64,000 bases of DNA from Xestospongia bergquistia (lineage: Eukaryota; Porifera; Demospongiae; Haplosclerida; Petrosiidae): positions 498,501-562,500 of the forward strand of contig OZ014413.1 in the NCBI GenBank assembly GCA_963965975.1. The letters run 5' to 3'. A program made the position numbers and the translations under genes. Under the pieces are notes generated by a model. The model did not search any database, was not told where the DNA came from, and was given only the letters and a program-made list of their open reading frames with translations. This document shows positions 39,201-51,800 of this stretch, piece by piece (positions within the stretch are counted from its first letter, which is position 1; each line of letters starts with the position of its first letter).

Positions 39201-42200
39201 ATTAATAGGTAATCTAGACTGGTTGAATATCTGTCATGCTAATTCTGTACACTGGACACTGATACAAGTTGATGATGAGTAGACTGTCACTGGAGTTAGA
39301 TGCTTTACTATTTTGATGTGATAACCTCTTGTAGGAAGAGAAGCTTCCATGTAATGGAGAAGACAAATGTGAGTTTGAACTAACTGGTACAATAAGCATT
39401 AATTAGAACCTGCTTTGGCTGACTATTGCTGTGACATTGCAGTGGAGATTCTACTAATAAAAATGCTGCTGATATAATAGTAATGATATCCAATGGAGAA
39501 GTCTGCTACCAAACTGAAGAGCTGCTTGCTTTTGATGAAGAACCTGTAACTACCTGGTAGGTTAAGCATTAATTAAAAACACATACATGTAATATTTAAG
39601 AATAATAATTAGGAATAATTAGGAATGGAGACTATAGTTGTTTAATACTTCTTTTTACAAGATATTTATTTCAATTTCAGAATTCTCAACCCAATGATGA
39701 CAATGGATTGCTCTCTCTATAATGTATACTGATCCTTTCTATGATGATTGTATACATACTATGGAACAGCTGGGAAGAAAAGACACTGTGAAAGAAAAGT
39801 GTCCTCTACTATCAATATCCATTGAAGAGATATTGTGAACAGACGTCTAACTCTTTGTCAGAAATCAATTTCTTCAATCTACTACTGTTATATGAAGATG
39901 GATCATCTGCTGTGAGAATCATTTGTGAGGTGTCATTGTGGACCAAAGGACTGCATGGTATTTAAATGTAGACTATAACTAATATAGACTAGACTGAACA
40001 TCTTACTAAACTATTAACAGTAAAGTAGTATGGGGGGATAGAGCTAGTAGTAGACAATATAGGCTACTTATTAATTAGGTAGTGTTTAGGTGTATAGCAA
40101 ATAGTAACTAGTAATAATTCTTACTGTAATAAATCAGATTGATCTAGAATTTTTTATAAAGTACTATTAAATTTTTTGTTTGTAATCTTATTTTTTTCTG
40201 TAATCCGGAAAGTAAATTTTTTGTTTTCTAATCTATTTTTTTCTGTAATCTAGTATTTTTATAAGTATAGAATAGGTATAGAGTCATCTTAAGCAAGAAT
40301 CTACCATTGTTGTCTACCATTGTTCTGGGACTCTACTATGAAGATTGAAAGAAATTGATTTCTCAATGTAGTTAGATGTACTGTTCACAATATCATTCAA
40401 TGTTCTGTCTCTACTGTTAAAAATAGTCTACAATTATTATCATGTAAGTTTACCGTCTATTATAATATGTTAGAAATTAATTTCTTTTTTATTATAGCAT
40501 GGGACTATTTTCTACCATGTGGATAGATGTATTGCTAGAGATATGGTACATGTCCTCTGCTGTTATGAGACATTTATGATGTATTTCTAGAGAGATCTTT
40601 GTGGACAAAAGGACTACTGTTCTATTGATGCTGACAACCATACAAGTACATGATCATTCCATGTTAAAGAAATGTGAGTAATGTAATAATGGATGGGCTA
40701 GTGGGTTAAGGTAACTGGTAAGATAGATTACTACATTTCTTTTTAATAGGTAGTGTTTAGATGAAGACATTAATAGGTAATCTAGACTGTCTTGCTAATT
40801 CTGTATACTGGACACTTGATACAAGTTGATGACGAGTAGACTGTCACTGGAGTTAGATGTGATAACCTCTTATAGGAAGAGAAGCTTCCAGAGAAGACAA
40901 ATGTGAGTTTGAACTAACTGGTACAATAAGCATTAATTAGAACCTACTCTGGCTGACTATTGCTGTGACATTGCAGTGGAGATTCTACTAATGGTGCTGA
41001 TATAATAGTAATGATATCTAATGGAGAAGTCTGCTACCAAACTGAAGACCAGCTTGCTTTTGATGCTGTAAAGTTTTGCTACAAAAACTACCTGGTAGGT
41101 TGAGCATTAATTAAAAACACATACATGTAATATTTAAGAATGGAGACTATAGTTCTTTAATACTTTTTTTACAGATATTTATTTCAATTTTCAGAATTCA
41201 CAACCCATGCAATGCTGACAATGGATTGCTCTCTATAATGTATACTGATCCTTTCTATGATGATTGTATACATACTATGGAACAGCTGGGAAGAAAAGAT
41301 ATTCAGTTCCATTGTTAAAGTCTACCAAAGATCGAAAGAAAAGAAAGTGTCCTCTACTATCAATAGTCATTAAAAAGAGATATTGTGAACAGACGTCTAA
41401 CTCTTTGTCAGAAATCAATTTCTTCAATCTACTACTGTTATATGAAGATGGATCATCTGCTGTGAGAATCATTTGTGAGGTGTCATTGTGGACCAAAGGA
41501 CTGCTGGTATTTAGATGTAGGCTATAACTAATTGAACATTTTACTAAACTATTAATAGTAAAGTAGTATGGGGGGATAAGCTAGTAGTAGACAATATAGG
41601 CTACTTATTAATTAGGTAGTGTTTAGGTGTATAGCAATAGTAACTAGTAATAATTCTTACTGTAATAAATTATAAATCTAGAATTTTTTAGAAAGTACTG
41701 GTAAACTTTTTGTTTTGTAATCTATTTTTTCTGTAATCTAGTAATTTTAGTTATAAACTAGTATAAGTATAGAATAGGTATAGATTCATCTTCAGCAAGA
41801 ATCTACCATTGTTGTCTACCATTGTTCTGGGACTCTACTATGAAGATTGAAAGAAATTGATTTCTCAATGTAGTTAGATGTACTGTTCACAATATCATTC
41901 AATGTTCTGTCTCTACTGTCAAAAATAGTCTACAATTATTATCATGTAAGTTTACAGTCTATTATAATGCTCTATGTTAGAAATTATTTTTTTTTTAATA
42001 GCATGGGACTATTTTCTACCATGTGGATAGATGTGTTGTTAGAGACATGGTACATGTCCTCTGCTGTTATGATGTGTTTCTAAAGAGAATCTTTGTGGAC
42101 AAAAGGACTACTGTTCTATTGATGCTGACAACCACACAAGTACATGATCATTCCATGGTAAAGAAATGTGAGTAATAATGGATGGGCTAGTGGGTTAAGG

Positions 42201-45200
42201 TAACTGGTAAGATAAGATTACTACATTTCTTTTTAATAGGTAGTGTTTAGATGAAGACATTAATAGGTAATCTAGACTGGTTGAATATCTGTCATGCTAA
42301 TTCTGTACACTGGACACTGATACAAGTTGATGATGAGTAGACTGTCACTGGAGTTAGATGCTTTACTATTTTGATGTGATAACCTCTTGTAGGAAGAGAA
42401 GCTTCCATGTAATGGAGAAGACAAATGTGAGTTTGAACTAACTGGTACAATAAGCATTAATTAGAACCTGCTTTGGCTGACTATTGCTGTGACATTGCAG
42501 TGGAGATTCTACTAATAAAAATGCTGCTGATATAATAGTAATGATATCCAATGGAGAAGTCTGCTACCAAACTGAAGAGCTGCTTGCTTTTGATGAAGAA
42601 CCTGTAACTACCTGGTAGGTTAAGCATTAATTAAAAACACATACATGTAATATTTAAGAATAATAATTAGGAATAATTAGGAATGGAGACTATAGTTGTT
42701 TAATACTTCTTTTTACAAGATATTTATTTCAATTTCAGAATTCTCAACCCAATGATGACAATGGATTGCTCTCTCTATAATGTATACTGATCCTTTCTAT
42801 GATGATTGTATACATACTATGGAACAGCTGGGAAGAAAAGACACTGTGAAAGAAAAGTGTCCTCTACTATCAATATCCATTGAAGAGATATTGTGAACAG
42901 ACGTCTAACTCTTTGTCAGAAATCAATTTCTTCAATCTACTACTGTTATATGAAGATGGATCATCTGCTGTGAGAATCATTTGTGAGGTGTCATTGTGGA
43001 CCAAAGGACTGCATGGTATTTAAATGTAGACTATAACTAATATAGACTAGACTGAACATCTTACTAAACTATTAACAGTAAAGTAGTATGGGGGGATAGA
43101 GCTAGTAGTAGACAATATAGGCTACTTATTAATTAGGTAGTGTTTAGGTGTATAGCAAATAGTAACTAGTAATAATTCTTACTGTAATAAATCAGATTGA
43201 TCTAGAATTTTTTATAAAGTACTATTAAATTTTTTGTTTGTAATCTTATTTTTTTCTGTAATCCGGAAAGTAAATTTTTTGTTTTCTAATCTATTTTTTT
43301 CTGTAATCTAGTATTTTTATAAGTATAGAATAGGTATAGAGTCATCTTAAGCAAGAATCTACCATTGTTGTCTACCATTGTTCTGGGACTCTACTATGAA
43401 GATTGAAAGAAATTGATTTCTCAATGTAGTTAGATGTACTGTTCACAATATCATTCAATGTTCTGTCTCTACTGTTAAAAATAGTCTACAATTATTATCA
43501 TGTAAGTTTACCGTCTATTATAATATGTTAGAAATTAATTTCTTTTTTATTATAGCATGGGACTATTTTCTACCATGTGGATAGATGTATTGCTAGAGAT
43601 ATGGTACATGTCCTCTGCTGTTATGAGACATTTATGATGTATTTCTAGAGAGATCTTTGTGGACAAAAGGACTACTGTTCTATTGATGCTGACAACCATA
43701 CAAGTACATGATCATTCCATGTTAAAGAAATGTGAGTAATAATGGATGGGCTAGTGGGTTAAGGTAACTGGTAAGATAAGATTACTACATTTCTTTTTAA
43801 TAGGTAGTGTTTAGATGAAGACATTAATAGGTAATCTAGACTGTCTTGCTAATTCTGTATACTGGACACTTGATACAAGTTGATGACGAGTAGACTGTCA
43901 CTGGAGTTAGATGTGATAACCTCTTGTAGGAAGAGAAGCTTCCAGAGAAGCCAAATGTGAGTTTGAACTAACTGGTACAATAAGCATTAATTAGAACCTA
44001 CTCTGGCTGACTATTGCTGTGACATTGCAGTGGAGATTCTACTAATGGTGCTGATATAATAGTAATGATATCTAATGGAGAAGTCTGCTACCAAACTGAA
44101 GACCAGCTTGCTTTTGATGCTGTAAAGTTTTGCTACAAAAACTACCTGGTAGGTTGAGCATTAATTAAAAACACATACATGTAATATTTAAGAATGGAGA
44201 CTATAGTTCTTTAATACTTTTTTTACAGATATTTATTTCAATTTTCAGAATTCACAACCCATGCAATGCTGACAATGGATTGCTCTCTATAATGTATACT
44301 GATCCTTTCTATGATGATTGTATACATACTATGGAACAGCTGGGAAGAAAAGATATTCAGTTCCATTGTTAAAGTCTACCAAAGATCGAAAGAAAAGAAA
44401 GTGTCCTCTACTATCAATAGTCATTAAAAAGAGATATTGTGAACAGACGTCTAACTCTTTGTCAGAAATCAATTTCTTCAATCTACTACTGTTATATGAA
44501 GATGGATCATCTGCTGTGAGAGTCATTTGTGAGGTGTCATTGTGGACCAAAGGACTGCTGGTATTTAGATGTAGGCTATAACTAATATAGACTAGACTGA
44601 ACATTTTACTAAACTATTAATAGTAAAGTAGTATGGGGGGATAGAGTAATCTAGTAGTAGACAATATAGGCTACTTATTAATTAGGTAGTGTTTAGGTGT
44701 ATAGCAAATAGTAACTAGTAATAATTCTTACTGTAATAAATTATAAATCTAGAATTTTTTAGAAAGTACTGGTAAACTTTTTGTTTTGTAATCTATTTTT
44801 TCTGTAATCTAGTATTTTTATTTATATAAACTAGTATAAGTATAGAATAGGTATAGAGTCATCTTCAGGAAGAATCTACCATTGTTGTCTACCATTGTTC
44901 TGGGACTCTACTTTGAAGATTGAAAGAAATTGATTTCTCAATGTAGTTAGATGTACTGTTCACAATATCATTCAATGTTCTTTCTCTACTGTTAAAAATA
45001 GTCTACAATTATTATCATGTAAGTTTACAATCTACTATAATGCTATGTTAAAAATTAATCTCTTTTATTTTTTTATAGAATAGGACTATTTTCTACCATG
45101 TGTATAGATGTGTTGTTAGAGATATGGTACATGTCCTCTGCTGTTAAGAGACATTTATGAATTTCTAAAGTGATCTTTGTGGACAAAAGGACTACTGTTC

Positions 45201-45870
45201 TATTGATGCTGACAACCACAAGAGTACATGATCGCTCCATGGTAAAGAAATGTGAGTAATGTAATATGGATGGGCTAGTGGGTTAAGGTAACTGGTAAGA
45301 TAAGATTACTACATTTCTTTTTAATAGGTAGTGTTTAGATGAAGACATTAATAGGTAATCTAGACTGGTTGAATATCTGTCTTACTAATTCTATACACTG
45401 GACAAGTTGATGGCAAGTAGACTGTCACTGGAGTTAGATTTAGATGCTTTACCAATTTCCTTTGAAGACAAGCAGACATTTGATGTGATAACCTCTTGTA
45501 GGAAGAGAAGCTTCCATGTAATGGAGAAGACAAATGTGAGTTTGAACTAACTGGTACAATAAGCATTAATTAGAACCTGCTTTGGCTGACTATTGCTGTG
45601 ACATTGCAGTGGAGATTCTACTAATAAAAATGCTGCTGATATAATAGTAATGATATGCAATGGAGTAGTCTGCTACCAAACTGAAGACCAGCTTGCTTTT
45701 GATGAAGAACCTGTAAAGTTTTGCTACAAAAACTACCTGGTAGGTTGAACATTAATTAAAAACACATACATGTAATATTTAAGAATGGAGACTATAGTTC
45801 TTTAATACTTTTTTTACAAGATATTTATTTCAATTTCAGAATTCTCATGACAATGGATTGCTCTCTCTAT
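36240..45870 (+). repeat. Higher-order tandem array, seven 1.5-kb units, A/B alternating, exon-like
   Basis: The landmark following the TTTCAG acceptor recurs at about 36624, 38138, 39680, 41195, 42737, 44248 and 45838. Odd units (A) read AATTCTCA; even units (B) read AATTCACAACCCATGCAATG. The spacing of like units is about 3057 and 3053 bp. The A and B types differ, while copies of the same type are almost identical, so a dimer was amplified recently. In each unit I see intron-like borders in the same order on the plus strand. These are TGACATTGCAG|TGGAG to CTACCTG|GTAGGT; TTCAG|AATTC to GGACTGCTG|GTATTT; TATAG|CATGGGAC to AAAGAAAT|GTGAGT; and TTAATAG|GTAGTG to AGACAAAT|GTGAGT. Short frames of 61-91 codons recur but are broken between units, so a spliced noncoding transcript is more likely than a protein. 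Unit 7 is cut off and runs into the minisatellite. Confidence 0.85.
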
Positions 45871-45884
45871 AATGTATACTGATC

Positions 45885-47310
45885 CTTTCTCAACCATAAC
45901 TACTGTATGAAATTGAGAAATCTACCAAGAATATTAGACAAGACAGCCATCGTGCAACTCAACCATAACTACTGTATGAAATTGAGAAGTCTACCAAGAA
46001 TATTAGACAAGACAGCCATCGTGCAACTCAATCATAACTACTGTATGAAGTCTACCAAGAATATTAGACAAGACAGCCATCGTGCAACTCAATCATAACT
46101 ACTGTATGAAGTCTACCAAGAATATTAGACAAGACAACCATCATGCAACTCAACCATAACTACTGTATGAAATTGAGAAGTCTACCAAGAATATTAGACA
46201 AGACAACCATCGTACAACTCAACCATAGCTACTGTATGAAATTGAGGAGTCTAACAAGAATATTAGACAAGACAACCATCGTACAACTCAACCATAGCTA
46301 CTGTATGAAATTGAGGAGTCTACCAAAAATATTAGACAAGACAACCATCGTGCAACTCAACCATAACTACTGTATGAAATTGAGAAGTCTACTATGTGAA
46401 AGTCTACCATAAAATTGAAAGTACAAAAAAGGATCTTCTGTTCACAATATCTATTCAAATGGTCAGAAGATCCTTTTTTGTACTTTCAATTTTATGGTAG
46501 ACTTTCACATAGTAGACTCCTCAATTTCATACAGTAGTTATAGTTGAGTTGCACGATGGCTGTCTTGTCTAATATTCCTACAGTAGTTATGGTTGAGTTG
46601 CACGATGGCTGTCTTGTCTAATATTCTTGGTAGACTTCTCAATTTCATACAGTAGTTATGGTTGAGTTGCACGATGGCTGTCTTGTCTAATATTCTTGGT
46701 AGACTTCTCAATTTCATACAGTAGTTATGGTTGAGTTGCACGATGGCTGTCTTGTCTAATATTCTTGGTAGACTTCTCAATTTCATACAGTAGCTCAATT
46801 TCATACAGTAGCTATGGTTGAGTTGTACGATGGTTGTCTTGTCTAATATTCTTGGTAGACTTCTCAATTTCATACAGTAGTTATGATTGAGTTGTACGAT
46901 GGTTGTCTTGTCTAATATTCCTGGTAGACTTCTCAATTTCATACAGTAGTTGTCTTGTCTAGTATTCTTGGTAGATTTCTCAATTTCATACAGTAGTTAT
47001 AGTTGAGTTGCACGATGGTTGTCTTGTCTAATATTCTTGGTAGATTTCTCAATTTCATACGGTAGTTATGATATGAGTTGCACGATGTTCTCAATTTCAT
47101 ACAGTAGTTATAGTTGAGTTGCACGATGGTTGTCTTGTCTAATATTCTTGGTAGATTTCTCAATTTCATACGGTAGTTATGATATGAGTTGCACGATGGT
47201 TGTCTTGTCTAATATTCCTGGTAGATTTCTCAATTTCGTACAGTAGTTATAGTTTGGTATACTTCTCAATTTCATACAGTAATTATGTTGCATGATGGTT
47301 TGTCTTGTCT
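45885..47310. repeat. Large inverted repeat of a 61-69-bp minisatellite
   Basis: The left arm has seven copies of a 69-bp unit (two copies 61 bp) with ATATTAGACAAGACAGCCAT and CTCAACCATAACTACTG. The right arm carries about eleven copies in reverse complement. Between them is a perfect 55-bp stem (46386-46440 with 46464-46518) and a 23-nt loop (46441-46463). The loop sequence TGTTCACAATATC is also found in the 1.5-kb units, so the palindrome arose from array sequence. The 69-bp period keeps a 23-residue peptide frame open in each arm, in opposite strands; I regard this as a by-product. Confidence 0.95.
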
Positions 47311-48816
47311 AGTATTCCTGGTATCTTTGCAGACAAAAGGACTACTATGTCACTGATGTCCTGCTGTCACAGGATCTATAGTAAGCACACAAGTACATGA
47401 TGCCTCTGTGGAAAAATGATAAATGTGAGTGCTAATGTAGTCATGAATGTACTATTGAGCTAGCTGGTATGAGGGGATCTGGTCATGTTTCTTTTTGTTT
47501 AGGTAGAGAGTATTATAGCATCTAAACTGGTTAATGATCCTTGCTGATTTTGTACTGGACACTGATACAAGTTGATGGTATGAGGACTGTCACTGGAGTT
47601 GGACGTTTTACCTGTTATTATGTGAGTGCTAATGTAAGGTATTGGTAGTTTGAGCATTAATTAGACATTATATAATATACATTTTATTTTTTAAGCTGTA
47701 TTTTTTTCAATTTACAAAAGTCTCAGCCCAATCATCTAGTTTGCTCTGATTCCTTATGTTGTATTATGTACTATCTTCTCTTACTTAGGAGTAAGGAACT
47801 TTACTTGCTCTCTCTGGTTGGTGATATCTGTGATGATCAACATACATTCTCGTGCTCTTATTGTTGTGAAAAGATTCCTCTTTCTTCTCTTTCAAGAAAC
47901 CTTCTAATTATAATGGCCACCTGTTATGTGACTGATTGTTATTTGTTGCTATCTAGTAGGATTATTTTTATATTTTTAAAATTGACAAAAGATTTCAACT
48001 TTATTTACCTTTTCAAGTAACAAAAATATTTCAACTCATTCAACTTCAAATCAACAAAAGATTTCAACTTGATTCAATATAATATGATCATCGTCATATT
48101 ACATCTCTTCATGTATACATCCATTCATCTCCATCCCATCCACTATGACAGTCAATACAATAATGACTTAACATTATTACAGTCTAAATAATGATACTAG
48201 CATTATTACAGTCTAAGTAATGACTCGATACTACAATACATTATTGCATCTTTTCAATACTTGGAAGCTGTAGGTGGCCTGATATAATATGTGATACAAA
48301 CAAAAGACGACATTGACCTACAAGATAATCATTTAACAATTTCTTTAGTCTAAAATGACTTGTTAATATAACATTAGATACACAAATGTTCCTTAGCATG
48401 CTCTTTCATCTTCCGTTCCTAAATAACATTTTTAAACATTAAATGAAGTCTAACCAAATACAACCAACTCTATACATGCATACTCATAAACTAGCTGACA
48501 CACCTCCCTTATTAAGATGTAGGATGAAGCCAATCAAAACAAATAATGAGATAGCTGAGTGACATCATTGGACACTCATTGATGTACTTAACATTTTGTC
48601 TGAGGAGAATGAGCTATCTTGTGTGATCCTGTCTCTCCAAATGACTTATCATTAATGGTCACAAATATGACAAGGGGACTATGGGAGACAACAAGTGTGC
48701 AATTAAAATCTTTTCTAGAGAAGTATATCAGAGCAAATGCTGTTTTTATATTGTTAATAAAAAGAGAAGATGTATATACTGAAAGTGAAAATAAATTGAG
48801 TGAGAAGACAAGTAAA
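47311..48816. other. End of the array locus and 3' flank of the LRR gene
   Basis: 47330-47640 still resembles array exon blocks (GACAAAAGGACTACT, ACTGGACACTGATACAAGTT), diverged. 47960-48140 resembles 35308-35400 next to RBM27. The rest, to 48816, has no gene that I can support; it is 3' flank of the minus-strand gene. Confidence 0.6.
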
Positions 48817-51800
48817 CTACCAGAACACAAGTCTGTCTTTAATAACTTGATAATTGTCCAACTTCTTACAATGCTCTTTATGTTGTCTTGATAAGTGTAG
48901 TTTCTGCAATGTAGTATTTTCAGTAAGTGATGTGCATATTATTGTGATATCATCATCGTTCAGTGAAGTATCATCAAGACATAGTCTTGTCAATGATGTA
49001 TTTGTGCATATAAGTTCAGCTATTGTACTGGTACTAACTGAAGTAACCTGATGATTACATCCTATGTTCAACTCAGTCAGTGTTTGGTTTTTACTGAGTC
49101 CATCGCAGATATATTGGACATTATTATCAGTGATATTACAGAAAGACACTTCTAATATTTTTAATGTTTTATTATTGCATAGCATCTTAGATAAGTGAGT
49201 AATATCTTCATCTGTGACAATAACCTTATGTAATACTAATTCTTCAAGTGTTGTATTAGTAAAGAGAACATCGCTAACTTGTTTGATACCACCTCTAAAT
49301 GGACATGTATTCAGTTCTAGTTGCTTCATTGTTTTATTAGTTGTTAGTATCTCTGACAATCTTGATACACACATACTGTCCAATGAAGTTTTCTCTATAT
49401 CAAGTCTCCACACTGTACACATATTAAGATTTTTAATTATTACTGCAGCATTTTCAGGAGATGATGAAAACAAACGAATTCTCCATTCTTTTCCTGTTTG
49501 TTGTTCTTTCATTAAACTATTCATTACATCTTCACATTGTTCAATAGTTGGTGAATCCAGTATAACAATGTTATCTTCATATTTCCACTCAACAATCCCA
49601 GTGTCTCCTGTTATAAAACAATGTTAGTATAGAGTATAATACATACATAGTAATATATAGTGTAAAAATAAATGCTACACTTATAATGTCAGTGCCTTAA
49701 GTTACAAAATGGAGAAGAGTGTACATGAACCATATGCCAATATTACCTACACACAGCACTAAAACATGCGCTATGTGCTAGTAATTAATACCTTTATGAT
49801 CATCATCTTTACTTAGATGTGTCTTTTCCTCTTCACTTTGTATAATATCTGAAGTACTTGTCGATGTATTCAGTTTATCAGTTGCTATCTCATCAAGTTT
49901 TTGACTTAACTCTGGATTGACAGACTTCATCCAAGCACTTACTGCTGCTATTCTAGATTGTAGATCTATAATAATATAGCATTAACTGAAGTAACTATAA
50001 AATATTATTTCTTACTCTTCATGTTTTCCATTAACTGACTAATCTTGTCTTCTCTTGCTTTTAATTGCAAAGTCAATGATGTTATTTTCTCCTGGAGTAT
50101 CTCAATCTCTTTTTGTTTCTCTATTAATACTTTATCAGTAGCTATATAGAACATAACCATATATGGTATGTACTACTAACAGTACTATAACTCACTTTCT
50201 TTTTGCCTGGTTAACTTTTCTATTTCTAATGTCTTTGCCTTACTCATTTTGAACTCAATTTTTAATTTTTCTCTTAGGTCCGAGTCTGATATGAACTGAC
50301 TGGACACTGAACAATCTACATAAATATTATCAAAATGAAGAGTAAAATGGATTTTAGTAAAGAGTAAAATATTTTAGTAAGGACTAAAAATAAGTCTAAA
50401 TTGACTACATTAATAAAACTAAAACTAAAACTAAAAGGTTTGCTGCACAAAACCAAAACTATAAACCAAAATTTAATTTAATTTTTATAAATTTAATTGT
50501 TGACCTTATTGTTTATTGCTTTTTACCCACAAACCTAATAATAATCAACTTCTACTTATAAGGAAATTCTATTTATAGCTGCCACTATATCTGTAACTAT
50601 ATATAGCTACTATTTACTACATGATTACCTGTATTTAGTGACTTTAATTTTTCTATCTCTTTTAATTTTTCTTGTAGAATAGCTAAAACAGTTGTCATTT
50701 ATTTAAACTTGAATACAACTCACTTCTGTCATCCTCTGATTGCTCTCTTAGTGAAGCATTTCTTTTTTCAAGATCTTTCACTTTATCTGTGAGACACCTG
50801 ACCTCCTACATATCAACACAACAAAGTACCATATTATACTTGTCTTACAAATACCTTATCTCTTGTATATACATCCCAAATGGTACAATGACCAATAGTC
50901 ATTCTAATTAACCCCTTAATTGAGTGGACAGTCCTACGAGCTTTGACAACAAGCAATCCGTACAGATTGAGTGGGAAGGTACAGGCCACAATAATGGAGT
51001 TGCCTTCTTTGATGACTTTCACTGTTATCCATTTCTCCAGTCTTTCAAAGACAGCTGGCATAATATTTGTGATATCGCTTAACATGGACTCATCTGGATC
51101 CCAATTAAGGACAAAAGTGGCAGTTTCGTCTTTAAGAGGAGAAGCAGTTGTTGTTGCTGGAAAGATTTCTTGTAGACAGAGACGAACAGAAATAGATTGA
51201 CAAAATTGATCTATATCTTTCTTGTAAGACTCAATATCTGAATTAGCTTCTTTTATATTGAATCGTGTCACCACTGCTTCAAGATAGTTGATATCAATTA
51301 GTGTACACTTGTCACGAACAATGTCCAACACATCATGGATACTTTTAGAGTAAGCTAAAGATGGTTTGAGCAAAGAGTCACAATCTTCAAGAAACGTTTT
51401 CATATCTTCCAGTGGAGGTGGGTTCTCTTCAATTTTATTTCTGATGCTGTTAAAGGTAATTCCAAATTTTGTTCTAACAGCAGTAAATTTTGGACTCATA
51501 CTTCGAGGAATTAAAATTTTCTTTGGCTCTACAATAAAATTTCTAGTAACAGTAAACTCAAACAATGTTCATACCTTGTTGTGAGCTGCTAACAACATAA
51601 GATGGAACAGTTCCTGAAATAAAAGCAAGCATCATATTACCACTTTAATATTGAAACATACTGTCATTGACATCAGGACCAATGGCTTGAACTTTATCTT
51701 TCTTAACAGCTATTGCTGTAAGGATATATTCATAGTTTGTAGAATGTCATTCATAGTTCATATACTAACCATAGTCATTAAAAATAGCATCACCAAGTGG

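Noticed and set aside
46538-46942. 134-codon frame with a 23-residue repeat (minus) and similar frames on plus at 45907-46412
   Set aside because: The 69-bp period is divisible by three, so a frame stays open by default. Two 61-bp units break it. No start context or domain.
48588-48891. Frames on both strands downstream of the LRR gene (80 and 90 codons)
   Set aside because: They overlap the 3' end of the LRR exon in other frames and show no family features.
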